NCBI GenBank assembly: GCA_947649495.1
Contig: CANSRU010000018.1
Location: 1-35,949, forward strand
Source of the DNA: an uncultured Porphyromonadaceae bacterium
GTDB lineage: Bacteria; Bacteroidota; Bacteroidia; Bacteroidales; Muribaculaceae
Direction of reading: 5' to 3'
DNA length: 35,949 bases
Position numbers and translations under genes: made by a program. Under the pieces are notes generated by a model that did no database searches, was not told the origin of the DNA, and was given only the letters and a program-made list of their open reading frames with translations. Below are positions 1-8,144 of this stretch, one piece after another. Within the stretch, counting starts at the first letter, position 1, and each line of letters starts with the position of its first letter.

Positions 1-55
1 AACCCAGGACCCCAACATTAAAAGTGTTGTGCTCTACCAGCTGAGCTAGCGAATC
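1..55 (-). tRNA. tRNA-Lys (TTT), 3' part cut by window edge
   Basis: The reverse complement reads as a tRNA from the acceptor strand GATTCGC (5' end at base 55), through a D-arm with GCTC and GAGC, to an anticodon arm CAACA-CTTTTAA-TGTTG. The loop carries anticodon TTT, hence lysine. The T-arm begins (CTGGG then TT) and the window ends there, so the T-loop and 3' acceptor strand are missing because of the window edge, not because of gene decay. A Bacteroidota promoter sits just upstream (78-108). Confidence 0.93.
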
Positions 56-77
56 GTGCTTTCCTTCAAAAGCGATG

Positions 78-108
78 CAAAGGTAGAGTTTTTTTTTGAA
101 GTATGCAA
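78..108 (-). promoter_or_regulatory. Bacteroidota-type promoter of tRNA-Lys
   Basis: On the minus strand a TTG (106-108) is followed by a 20-base spacer and TACCTTTG (78-85), matching the Bacteroidota -33/-7 consensus TTTG and TAnnTTTG. Transcription would start near base 71, about 16 bases before the mature tRNA 5' end. The spacer includes a run of T on the plus strand (A on the template side). Confidence 0.75.
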
Positions 109-181
109 CTGTTTTAGGGAAAAATTTAGTTGGTTTTTTGTGGTGTCGTTGAAAATGAGTTGATTGTATGGTGTTTAGGTG

Positions 182-946
182 TTATGTGGGATTATCGGCA
201 TCGTAATATGGATATGTTATGTCCCATAGGTATAGTGCTTGTGGTGGCATTGATGTTCCGGCTGAGCATCGGTTGCGGGCTGCAATTATGTTGCGGAAGT
301 CGTCTATTGTGATTTTTCCGCGGCCTACGTCTACGAGTGTTCCTACGACGGCCCGAACCATGTTGCGCAGAAATCTGTCGGCTGTTATGATGAATACGTG
401 ACCGTCGCCGTTGGCTATTTCATGCCAGTGGGCGTGTGTCACTTTGCAGATATTTGTTTTGTTGTCGGTGTGGAGTTTGGCAAATGATGTGAAGTCGTCG
501 GTTTCAAGAAGCAGTTCGGCGGCTTTGTTCATTGCTTCGTAGTCCAATGCCGGTGGCGCTTGCCATGAAAGAGGGTGGAAGAATGGTGATTTGCAATGGG
601 TGGTGTAGTAGTGGTATGTTCGTGATGTCGCGTCGAATCGGGCATGAGCCTCGGCATGGACGGGGGTGATGGAGTATACCGCTACGTTTTTCCCAAGTAA
701 GGAGTTGAGCGCGTTAATCAGATTGCCGGTATGGTTGATCGGGCTTTCAAGGTCGAAGTGAGCTATCATGCGCCGTGCGCTCACGCCGGTATCCGTACGC
801 CCGGCCCCGGTTATTTTCACCGGGGTGCGTAGGATGGTGGACATGGCTTGTTCAATTGTGGACTGTACGCTTATGGCGTTAGGTTGTGATTGCCAGCCAT
901 GGAATGGGGTGCCGTTGTAGGCCAGATTCATGAAGTAGCGTTGCAT
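182..946 (-). CDS. truA: tRNA pseudouridine(38-40) synthase TruA
   Basis: This 254-residue protein has the expected TruA length and sequence. It opens with a typical RYFMNLAYNGTPFHGWQ segment and has the catalytic GRTDTGV loop at residues 49-55, with Asp52 as the expected nucleophile that isomerises uridines 38-40 in the anticodon stem-loop of several tRNAs. The C-terminal half has the family-typical FLRNMVRAVVGTL stretch. It acts in the cytoplasm, probably as a homodimer. It lies 13 bases after the stop of speA on the same strand and has no obvious promoter of its own, so the two are probably co-transcribed. No clear terminator hairpin is visible between its stop and the tRNA-Lys promoter. 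Confidence 0.95.
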   Translation of the reverse strand: MQRYFMNLAYNGTPFHGWQSQPNAISVQSTIEQAMSTILRTPVKITGAGRTDTGVSARRMIAHFDLESPINHTGNLINALNSLLGKNVAVYSITPVHAEAHARFDATSRTYHYYTTHCKSPFFHPLSWQAPPALDYEAMNKAAELLLETDDFTSFAKLHTDNKTNICKVTHAHWHEIANGDGHVFIITADRFLRNMVRAVVGTLVDVGRGKITIDDFRNIIAARNRCSAGTSMPPQALYLWDITYPYYDADNPT

Positions 947-959
947 GGGGCGCTCGGTG

Positions 960-2858
960 TCAATCTTTTTCGAGATAGGTGTAGCCGTAGAGCCCGGAGC
1001 GGTAGTTGCTTAGGAATTCGCGGCCTTCTTCGGGGGATATGTGCCCGGCTTTCATGGCGGATGTAACCCATGTTTCTACGTTGCGAACGAGTTTCTTGGG
1101 GTTGAACTGCACGTAATCGAGCACTTCGGCCACGGTCTCGCCGTCGATGATCCGGTCAATTTCGTAGCGGTCTTTGTACACGCTGATGTGTACGGCATTG
1201 GTGTCGCCGAATAGATTGTGCATGTCGCCGAGTATCTCCTGATATGCTCCGACAAGGAAGACTCCAAGGTAATATGGTTCGCCTTGTCGCACTGTGTGGA
1301 CGGGAAGTGACGATGATGTGCCGTGGTTAGTTATGAAGTTGGCTATTTTTCCATCGGAATCGCATGTTATGTCCTGTATGGTGCATGTGCGGTCGGGGCG
1401 TTCGTCAAGTCGGCTGATGGGGATTATTGGAAATACCTGGTCGATGGCCCATGAGTCGGTGAGCGACTGGAATAGGGAGAAGTTGCAGAAGTATTTGTCG
1501 GGGAGCATGCGCGATATCTTGCGCAGTTCCTCGGGAGCATGCTTCATGCCGGCGGCAAGTTCGCCAACTTCGCGTGCTATTGACCAAAAGAGTTTCTCTA
1601 TCTGGGCGCGAGTCTTGAGGTCGAGCATGCCGAGACTGAATAGGTCGAGGGCTTCTTCACGTATCTGCAGAGCGTCGTGCCAGCTTTCAAACAGGCGCGG
1701 CTGGTTGAGCCGGTCCCATATATCGTAAAGTTCCCGAGTGAGTTCGTGGGCGTTCTCGGGTAGCTCTTCGCTATCTTTCCATAAGGGCAGGGAAGTGGTT
1801 TCGAGGACCTCAAACACCAGCACGGAGTGGTGGGCGGCGAGCGAGCGTCCGCTTTCGGTGATAATGTTGGGTTGTTTCAGGTCGTTTTTCACACATGCAT
1901 CCACGAGTGCCGACACGGAGTCGTTGGCATACTCTTGTATCGAGTAGTTCATGGAGCTTTCGGATGCTGCGTTGCGAGTGCCATCGTAGTCCACACCAAG
2001 GCCACCGCCAATGTCGACAAAGTCTATGTCAAATCCGAGTTTGGATAATTGTACATAATATTGTGTGGCCTCGCGCAGGGCGTTTTTTATACGGCGTATT
2101 TTGGTTACCTGACTGCCGATGTGGAAATGAATCAGCTTGAGGCTTTCCTGCATTTTCTGCTTGTTCAGGAAGTCGATGGCTTCAAGCAGTTCGCTTGAGT
2201 TCAGTCCGAATTTCGATTGGTCGCCGCCTGATTCTTCCCATTTTCCGGAACCAGACGAGGATAGTTTTATTCTGATACCTATGTTGGGTACTATTTTCAA
2301 TCTCTTGGCCACTTCTGCAATAAGGCGCAGCTCGTTTAGCTTTTCGGCCACGAGAAATATTCGTCTGCCCATTTTTTGCGCCAGCAAGGCCAGTTCAATG
2401 AAGTTCTCGTCCTTATAGCCGTTGCATATTATGAGTGCGTTGTCGGCTATGTTTGTGGCCAAAACCGCATGAAGTTCCGGCTTAGAACCTGCTTCAAGAC
2501 CGATGTTGAATTTCCGGCCGTGGCTCACGAGCTCTTCCACCACGGGGCGCATCTGATTTACCTTTATCGGGTATATAAGGAAGTTCTGAGCCTGATAGTT
2601 GTATTCTTTAGCGGCCTGACGGAAGCAGTTGGATATTTTTTCGATACGGTTGTCGAGTATGTCGGGAAACCGGAGAAGTACCGGAGAAGTCACATCACGT
2701 ACCTGAAGCTCGTCCATAACTTCTTTAAGGTCGACGGCAGCGTATCCCTCGCGAGGGGTCACGGCAACGTGTCCTTTGTCGTTGATGGAAAAATATTTAA
2801 GCCCCCATCCGTTGATGTTGTACAGCTCTGCGCTGTCGTCAATGCGCCATTTTCTCAT
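960..2858 (-). CDS. speA: Biosynthetic arginine decarboxylase SpeA
   Basis: This PLP-dependent enzyme converts arginine to agmatine, the first step of the agmatine route to polyamines. From the start chosen here it has 632 residues, normal for SpeA. The PLP lysine is Lys99 in the YPIKVNQ motif. Further on are the IGGGLGVDYDG glycine-rich segment, a GRSLAAHH motif, the CTIQDITCDSDG active-site segment and a C-terminal tail rich in Gly/Tyr. The reading frame is open to 2894, but the promoter at 2900-2930 would start transcription at about 2893. The Met at 2858 (MRKWRIDD, the form I recall for Bacteroidales homologues) is therefore the better start. It is the first gene of a probable speA-truA operon. 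Confidence 0.95.
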   Translation of the reverse strand: MRKWRIDDSAELYNINGWGLKYFSINDKGHVAVTPREGYAAVDLKEVMDELQVRDVTSPVLLRFPDILDNRIEKISNCFRQAAKEYNYQAQNFLIYPIKVNQMRPVVEELVSHGRKFNIGLEAGSKPELHAVLATNIADNALIICNGYKDENFIELALLAQKMGRRIFLVAEKLNELRLIAEVAKRLKIVPNIGIRIKLSSSGSGKWEESGGDQSKFGLNSSELLEAIDFLNKQKMQESLKLIHFHIGSQVTKIRRIKNALREATQYYVQLSKLGFDIDFVDIGGGLGVDYDGTRNAASESSMNYSIQEYANDSVSALVDACVKNDLKQPNIITESGRSLAAHHSVLVFEVLETTSLPLWKDSEELPENAHELTRELYDIWDRLNQPRLFESWHDALQIREEALDLFSLGMLDLKTRAQIEKLFWSIAREVGELAAGMKHAPEELRKISRMLPDKYFCNFSLFQSLTDSWAIDQVFPIIPISRLDERPDRTCTIQDITCDSDGKIANFITNHGTSSSLPVHTVRQGEPYYLGVFLVGAYQEILGDMHNLFGDTNAVHISVYKDRYEIDRIIDGETVAEVLDYVQFNPKKLVRNVETWVTSAMKAGHISPEEGREFLSNYRSGLYGYTYLEKD

Positions 2859-2899
2859 TTCTTGATATTGATTATGAAATAATGTTGTAGTCAAAAGCG

Positions 2900-2930
2900 C
2901 AAAGTTAGCGAAAAATTATACTATCTGCAA
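2900..2930 (-). promoter_or_regulatory. Bacteroidota-type promoter of speA-truA
   Basis: On the minus strand TTG (2928-2930) is separated by exactly 20 bases from TAACTTTG (2900-2907). The predicted transcript start near 2893 falls at the first in-frame ATG of the open frame. This argues for the internal ATG at 2858 as the speA start, with a leader of about 35 nt. Confidence 0.75.
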
Positions 2931-3051
2931 TGCGGTATTTTTCAAATGCACCATCATTGAATCAGCGTGTGTTGGACTTTACAAACCCCTGCAAAAATTT
3001 TGCCAATGTAAATTTATTTGGCCACGCGATGTATATATTGAAAAAATAGCG

Positions 3052-3059
3052 TATATTTG
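3052..3059 (+). promoter_or_regulatory. Putative -7 box of the lipoprotein gene
   Basis: TATATTTG matches TAnnTTTG and lies 58 bases before the ATG at 3118. I could not find a TTG or TTTG at the usual 19-21 base spacing upstream, so only half of the promoter is supported. Confidence 0.45.
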
Positions 3060-3117
3060 CGGTATTCATCGCATAAGAACAAACGATTATAACATACCAA
3101 AATTATTCATTACATTT

Positions 3118-4806
3118 ATGAGAAAGTCAATTCCCGTTTCAATGACTCTCGGTGGACTTTTGGTTCTGGCAAGCTGTAACAGCAACATGAACCAGTTCAA
3201 ATCCGATTATTTCTCCACAAATCCCAATCCGCTTGAGGTGGTTGGAAACAATGTTCCTGCAACCGTTACAGGTAATGTTCCTGCCAAGTTCTTCAAAAAG
3301 AACGCACAGGTTACAATTACTCCGACATTGGTTTATGCCGGCACTGAGCAGGCAGGCACTCCCATGACCTATCAGGGTGAGAAGGTACGTGGCAACAATC
3401 CCGTGATTAACTACAACAACGGTGGTACTGTCACTATTCCCGTAAACTACGTTTACACTCCCGAGATGATGAAGAGCGAACTCTATCTTGCCTTTGATGT
3501 AAAGCAGGGCAACAAGCAGTATGCACTTCCCCGTGTCAAGGTGGCTGATGGCGTTGTTGCTACAGCTGCTCTTGCCGATGCCGCTACTGTAAATCCTGCA
3601 GCTGCAGCCGACAAGTTCCAGCGCATAATCAATGAAAAATACAGCGCTGACATCCGCTTCCTCATCAATCAGGCCACTATCCGCAAGAATCAGCTTGATT
3701 CCAAGGAAATGGTTGAATTCAAGCAGAAGGTGCGCAATGCCGCAAATGCCGATAGCCTCGTGATTGAAGAAATCAACATATCATCATACGCTTCTCCCGA
3801 AGGTACTGTTGAATTCAACACCCGTCTTGCCGAGAATCGTGAGAAGAACACATCTTCTTATTTAAAGGATCAGCTTAAGAAGGATAAAATCACCGAATTC
3901 GGCGAACTTACAGCTCAGTTCACTCCTGAGGATTGGGAAGGTTTCCAGAAACTTGTTGCCGCAAGCGACATTCAGGACAAGGAATTGATTCTTTCTGTAC
4001 TTTCAATGTACAAGGATCCTGAGGAACGTGAGGCTGAAATCCGCAAACTTTCAACTGTGTTTGAAGCTCTCGCCGACGAGATTCTTCCCCAGCTCCGTTA
4101 CTCACGTCTTACCGCATCGGTAAATGTAATCGGTAAGAGCGATGAAGAGATCAACAAACTTGTTGACACCGATCCCACCCAGTTGAGCGCTGACGAACTT
4201 CTCTATGCAGCAACTCTTACAGACGACAATAACCGTCGCATGAAGATTTATGAAGCTGTGGTTCGCCAGTATCCCGATGATTTCCGCGGTTACAACAACC
4301 TTGGCAAGACCCAGTATGTGGCTAAGGACTATACTTCAGCTGCCGCTAACTTTGCCAAAGCTGCCAAGCTTGCTCCGCAGAGCTCAGAAGTGGCTATGAA
4401 CCAGGGTCTCCTCTCGCTTATCAACAAGGACTATTCTGCTGCCAACCGTTCGTTCAGCAATGCTTCCGGTCTTGAAGGTCTTGGTGATGCGCTCGGCGTT
4501 TATTACCTGAACCAGGGTGACAATGCAGCCGCTGTAAAGGCATTTGGTAACAGCAAGACAAACAACGCTGCTCTTGCACAGATCCTTACCAAGAACTACA
4601 ACTCGGCTAAAACTACACTCGGTGCTATCCAGAATCCCGATGCCACCACTTATTATCTGACTGCTGTGTTGGGCGCCCGCACCAACAATCCTCAGATGGT
4701 GACTTCGAATCTTCAGAAAGCTATCAAGCTTGACGATTCTCTTGCATCTAAGGCTATGAACGACCTTGAGTTTGCCAAGTTCAATCTCAGCGAGGTAATT
4801 CGTTAA
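3118..4806 (+). CDS. Lipoprotein with OmpA-like domain and TPR region
   Basis: The 562-residue product starts with a lipoprotein signal peptide ending in a lipobox, LASC with Cys20, so it should be lipidated and exported, probably to the outer membrane. Residues about 40-150 form a beta-rich, Val/Thr/Pro-rich region. Residues about 175-340 resemble an OmpA C-terminal (peptidoglycan-associating) domain: an FLINQATIR strand, then ISSYASPEGTVEFN followed by an LAENREKN helix. Residues about 360-550 contain TPR-like helical repeats, clearest at YNNLGKTQYVAKDYTSAAA. Codon use is strongly biased, as in a highly expressed gene (inference). It stands alone, with a strong terminator behind it. A role in envelope structure or protein assembly is likely, but the exact function is unknown. 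Confidence 0.8.
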   Translation: MRKSIPVSMTLGGLLVLASCNSNMNQFKSDYFSTNPNPLEVVGNNVPATVTGNVPAKFFKKNAQVTITPTLVYAGTEQAGTPMTYQGEKVRGNNPVINYNNGGTVTIPVNYVYTPEMMKSELYLAFDVKQGNKQYALPRVKVADGVVATAALADAATVNPAAAADKFQRIINEKYSADIRFLINQATIRKNQLDSKEMVEFKQKVRNAANADSLVIEEINISSYASPEGTVEFNTRLAENREKNTSSYLKDQLKKDKITEFGELTAQFTPEDWEGFQKLVAASDIQDKELILSVLSMYKDPEEREAEIRKLSTVFEALADEILPQLRYSRLTASVNVIGKSDEEINKLVDTDPTQLSADELLYAATLTDDNNRRMKIYEAVVRQYPDDFRGYNNLGKTQYVAKDYTSAAANFAKAAKLAPQSSEVAMNQGLLSLINKDYSAANRSFSNASGLEGLGDALGVYYLNQGDNAAAVKAFGNSKTNNAALAQILTKNYNSAKTTLGAIQNPDATTYYLTAVLGARTNNPQMVTSNLQKAIKLDDSLASKAMNDLEFAKFNLSEVIR

Positions 4807-4830
4807 ACCTGTAAATATAACAGTTTTCAT

Positions 4831-4870
4831 AAAAAGGACAGGCATCCGATTTCGGATGCCTGTCCTTTTT
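4831..4870. terminator. Strong bidirectional intrinsic terminator
   Basis: Two 19-base arms (4831-4849 and 4852-4870) are perfect reverse complements around a two-base centre. The arms begin with AAAAAGGACAGG and end with CCTGTCCTTTTT, so there is a T-run on both strands. It lies 24 bases after the lipoprotein stop and also faces the convergent acetyltransferase gene. Confidence 0.93.
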
Positions 4871-5033
4871 ATGATTTGCCCGGCCAGGTTATATATGGTG
4901 TGCTGCAGAATGTGGGGTATGGATTATTTAATGGAATGTGCTGTAAGTCACACTGGGCTACGGGCTGTCGATTAAATTATATTGCTGTGTGCTGAATTTG
5001 AGCCGCCGATTGAGAAACGACAGGGTGAATCCA

Positions 5034-5543
5034 TTAAATAAGTGTAAGGCGGTAGGCGAGATTGGCTGTGCCATCAATCTCGCATTGGGCAAACTGAGTG
5101 AATCCGCATTTCTCGGCAACTCGCTGAGAGCCTTTGTTGAGTATACCGGTGGTTATTATCAATGATTTGATGCCGAGGCAATCTTTACAATATGGCAGAA
5201 ATGCTTTCAGCGCCTCCGTGGTAAACCCTTTGCCCCAGAAGGGATAGCCAATCCAATATCCAACTTCCCGCTCAGACGTTGATACAACAGGATAGTTTTC
5301 TTGTCCCTGAGGTACAAGTCCGATGCATCCGACCACTTCTCCGGTATGTTGCAATGAAATGGCAAATGAATTTTTGTTGGGGATAAAAATCTGCCGTATA
5401 ACTTCCAGGCTCATGGCTTCAGAAGTGTGGCAAGGCCATAAAGCCATCCCGCTAACCCTTTTGTCTGAAGCATAACGAAAAAGGTCGTGGGCATCAGTCT
5501 CCTGCCACGGCCTTAGTGTAAGACGATCTGTGTCAATAATCAT
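5034..5543 (-). CDS. GNAT family N-acetyltransferase (RimJ/RimL type)
   Basis: A 169-residue protein opening with TDRLTLRPWQETDAHDLF, the usual start of the RimJ/RimL-like acetyltransferase family. The acetyl-CoA binding region is the YWIGYPFWGKGFTTEAL segment near residues 92-108, and the C-terminal GSQRVAEKCGFTQ segment fits the family fold. It would transfer an acetyl group from acetyl-CoA to an amine of a protein, small molecule or drug; the sequence does not say which. The gene is single, convergent with the lipoprotein gene and separated from it by the terminator. About 160 bases between its stop and that terminator hold nothing I recognise. Confidence 0.85.
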   Translation of the reverse strand: MIIDTDRLTLRPWQETDAHDLFRYASDKRVSGMALWPCHTSEAMSLEVIRQIFIPNKNSFAISLQHTGEVVGCIGLVPQGQENYPVVSTSEREVGYWIGYPFWGKGFTTEALKAFLPYCKDCLGIKSLIITTGILNKGSQRVAEKCGFTQFAQCEIDGTANLAYRLTLI

Positions 5544-5598
5544 TTGTAGGGGATAGTGTTGGAACAGCCGATATGTTCAGCCATGATGGCTCGATTGT

Positions 5599-6570
5599 TC
5601 AATATCTCAGTTTCCGCGGTATGGTAGTGGTGTAGGGGCGTAGTTTCAGCTCCTTGCCCGGAAAATCAATGAGCACATCCTGATTGTAGATGTTGATGGG
5701 GTTCAGGGCGTAATCTTCTTCATCGTTGTCGTAATAAAACGCGTAGTACACACCCTCGCGGTCGCCTATCGAAATCCAGGCATCAGTATCGGTATATGCC
5801 GGATATTTACCCCTCAATGAGGTCACAGTGTCATTGTAAAGTTGGTTGCGGGTTATGCTCTTCTTGTTTTCAGGCATTTTTATCATGGCTTTGTATAAGC
5901 CTGTGTCGATGAAAAAGTTGTTGGGATGCCGTTCAACTGCCGCTTTGATATAGTATCGGTTGCCAAGCCATAGCAGTTTGTCGGGAGCGTAGGATATGTT
6001 CAGCTTTGCGCAGGGTATGTAGCCTTCCGGTTCTTCAAAGTGAAGGGCTATCATTCGCTTGTCGCATTTGAATTCCATTTTGAATTTCTCCAGAAAGTCT
6101 ACCCCAAGCACGGAAAATTCGGTCAAAGCCGGAACAAAATCCACATTGTGCAGTACATTCAGGGTTCCCTCGATAGGGGTGTAGAGTGTGTTGCCTAATG
6201 AATCCTTGCTTGTCGTGTAACGGTATGTTGGTATAGATACGCGGTAACGTTTGGTGTGGAATGCCAAGTCTCCTCGACCGTTTCGTCCGAACACCGGATA
6301 GGTCAGTTCTTCTATTTTATAACCTAATGAGTCGAGGTAAGCCAGATCGCGCTTGGTTATCGCGCTGAAATCAGCGCCGGTATCCATCTTGAACTGTAGA
6401 CCAGGGGCTGCCATCACGTATACCGGCTCATTGATTATGGGAAGGTCGCAGAGCTGTCCATGATTGCGGTCGGCGGTAAGTTCAGTCTGGGATGAGAGGA
6501 GGCAAATGCCGAAAAATGCTATGAGAGCGACAACAATTACAATACTTATGGAGATAATGAGTTTTTTCAT
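5599..6570 (-). CDS. Membrane-anchored aspartic protease-like protein with two DTG motifs
   Basis: The product (323 residues from the Met at 6570) begins MKKLIIS followed by one hydrophobic helix, residues about 3-26, so it is probably anchored in the inner membrane or exported. Residues 63-65 form DTG within FKMDTGADFSAI, the signature of retropepsin-like aspartic proteases, followed by the matching LGVDFL strand at 155-160. A second DTG lies at 222-224 (FFIDTGLYKA), with a tail that has no LGxDF match. This suggests a pseudo-dimeric protease or a duplicated fold. The substrate is unknown. The frame is open to 6582 (MHGL), but that ATG would be only about 11 nt from the predicted transcript start, so 6570 is preferred. 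It has its own promoter. Confidence 0.72.
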   Translation of the reverse strand: MKKLIISISIVIVVALIAFFGICLLSSQTELTADRNHGQLCDLPIINEPVYVMAAPGLQFKMDTGADFSAITKRDLAYLDSLGYKIEELTYPVFGRNGRGDLAFHTKRYRVSIPTYRYTTSKDSLGNTLYTPIEGTLNVLHNVDFVPALTEFSVLGVDFLEKFKMEFKCDKRMIALHFEEPEGYIPCAKLNISYAPDKLLWLGNRYYIKAAVERHPNNFFIDTGLYKAMIKMPENKKSITRNQLYNDTVTSLRGKYPAYTDTDAWISIGDREGVYYAFYYDNDEEDYALNPINIYNQDVLIDFPGKELKLRPYTTTIPRKLRY

Positions 6571-6599
6571 CAAACCGTGCACATATTTTTGTTCTTGTG

Positions 6600-6631
6600 C
6601 AAAGATACTTCAAATATGCGTGGTCTGTCAA
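6600..6631 (-). promoter_or_regulatory. Bacteroidota-type promoter of the DTG protein gene
   Basis: Minus-strand TTG (6629-6631), a 21-base spacer and TATCTTTG (6600-6607). The transcript would start near 6593, leaving about 20 nt before the ATG at 6570. Confidence 0.6.
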
Positions 6632-6709
6632 CTCTTCATACTGTATTGTAACAGGTTTCACATCCGGGTTACAATGATGTGGCTTATGGATGTAAATAAC
6701 GCTACTAAA

Positions 6710-7615
6710 CTATTTCAACCGCACCATTACCGGATAATGGTCTGATGGCAGACGTCGTTTCGCTTTATGGAAATCTATTTGTTGAGGAGCGTCGGAGCCT
6801 TTCATCGCATCAGATACGACAGGTGTCCAATAGCCATTTGTCAGTATGCCGTAACGGTCCACCGACAGCCACGGTGATACAAACACATGGTCTATGCGGC
6901 TGTCTGTCCGCAAATCGGGGTCAAAAGAATTGAATGTACCGTTTTCGGCAAATCGCAGACGCGCATTTTCATAAGAGTCCTTGAGTATGCCGCTATCAGT
7001 GAATATGGCATACGTCTCATCGTGTTGGTCCACGTTGAAGTCACCTGTGAGTATGACTGGAGAGTCACCGGCAATCTGACGAATACGGTCTACAACAAGT
7101 TTTGCAGCTTCACGGCGTGCGGTGACACCGACGTGGTCTGTGTGCAGATTAAAGAAATAGAAAGTGCTGTCGGTGCGTAAATCGCGGAATCTGCCCCATG
7201 TGCATATTCTTATGCATGCGGCATCCCAGCCTAATCCGGGGTGGTCGGGCGTTTCAGAAAGCCAGAAGTGCCCCGATTTATCAAGTGCAATATTGGCTTT
7301 ATCGTAGAATATGGCTGCATATTCCCCCTCTTCTTTTCCATCATCACGACCTACACCTATATATCCATACCCGTCAAGACGCTTGAGCATGTCGCCAAGT
7401 TGGTGGTGCAGCACCTCCTGAGCGCCGAATATGTCGGGGTGTTCGAAGTTTATCTGATCGCATATCACCTGACAGCGTTTTGACCATAAGTCGCCATTGT
7501 TGTCGTCCTCCTGATTGTGGTAACGGATGTTGTAGGAACCAACATATAGTTCGAGACCGAATATATATGGTATGGCCATGAACCATACAGATATTAATGA
7601 AATCAGTTTTTTCAT
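6710..7615 (-). CDS. Secreted endonuclease/exonuclease/phosphatase family protein
   Basis: This 301-residue protein has a hydrophobic N-terminal segment (about residues 1-20) that looks like a signal peptide. The EEP (DNase I-like) fold signature is complete: SYNIR with Asn29, FGAQEV with Glu67, LTGDFNVD with Asp192 and Asn194, SRIDHVFVS with Asp242, and SDHYPVMV with His293. Such enzymes cut phosphodiester or phosphomonoester bonds using a divalent metal. Known substrates range from nucleic acids to phospholipids and inositol phosphates, and the sequence does not decide between them. It overlaps the stop of the upstream macrodomain-like gene by 4 bases (ATGA), so translation is probably coupled. 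Confidence 0.87.
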   Translation of the reverse strand: MKKLISLISVWFMAIPYIFGLELYVGSYNIRYHNQEDDNNGDLWSKRCQVICDQINFEHPDIFGAQEVLHHQLGDMLKRLDGYGYIGVGRDDGKEEGEYAAIFYDKANIALDKSGHFWLSETPDHPGLGWDAACIRICTWGRFRDLRTDSTFYFFNLHTDHVGVTARREAAKLVVDRIRQIAGDSPVILTGDFNVDQHDETYAIFTDSGILKDSYENARLRFAENGTFNSFDPDLRTDSRIDHVFVSPWLSVDRYGILTNGYWTPVVSDAMKGSDAPQQIDFHKAKRRLPSDHYPVMVRLK

Positions 7616-8028
7616 TTGGATTGGTGTTTACTCCTATTGCGCAATATTATTTTTACAAAAGATTCAGGCAGCCGGACATTGTAGAGGTCGAGTGCCTTGT
7701 CGAACAGAGGGGCTATCTCCTCATCGGTAAAACCGGCTATGCCGCATCCTATCCTTGTTACATAGAAAGTGTTTTGATCCCACTCCCGGGCAAGGTCAAT
7801 GAATTGGTCTACGTAAGGTTTTATAGTCTCAACCCCGCCTTGCATGGTAGGGATGGCATAGGATTGTCCCTGTATACCGACACCTTGTCCCATTATGGCT
7901 CCGAAGTGGCGCAGCGCGGTCAGCGCAGCCCCGCCACAATGCTGGCCGGCAAGGTTGCTGCCGAACACGAATATGTCGTCGCGTCCGAGGTGTGTGATAT
8001 GTTCAGGAGTATATTTCAGTCCGTCCAT
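7612..8028 (-). CDS. Small macrodomain-like protein (A1S_2505-like)
   Basis: The 138-residue product has the pattern DIFVFGSNLAGQHCGGAA, then GQGVGIQGQSYAIPT, then VTRIGCGIAGF. The glycine-rich loops and the order of strands resemble macrodomains, which bind or hydrolyse ADP-ribose derivatives. I recall this particular family being annotated as A1S_2505-type, often phage-associated. The assignment rests on motif resemblance only. It lacks a signal peptide, so it should be cytoplasmic, unlike its exported operon partner at 6710-7615, with which it shares an ATGA overlap. No clear promoter is visible upstream. Confidence 0.65.
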   Translation of the reverse strand: MDGLKYTPEHITHLGRDDIFVFGSNLAGQHCGGAALTALRHFGAIMGQGVGIQGQSYAIPTMQGGVETIKPYVDQFIDLAREWDQNTFYVTRIGCGIAGFTDEEIAPLFDKALDLYNVRLPESFVKIILRNRSKHQSK

Positions 8029-8144
8029 TCGCTGATTGATGTTGTGTCGCGAAAATAGGATATTATTTTCTAATGTGAAAATCTCCTGATGCTAAAAAAC
8101 GATATCTTTCAAAAAAACAGTGTGGCGTAAAGGGGGACGTGATA

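Noticed and set aside
91-98. Run of T between tRNA-Lys and truA as a regulatory or phase-variable tract
   Set aside because: It lies in the spacer of the tRNA-Lys promoter in an AT-rich intergenic region. A spacing effect is possible, but nothing supports it.
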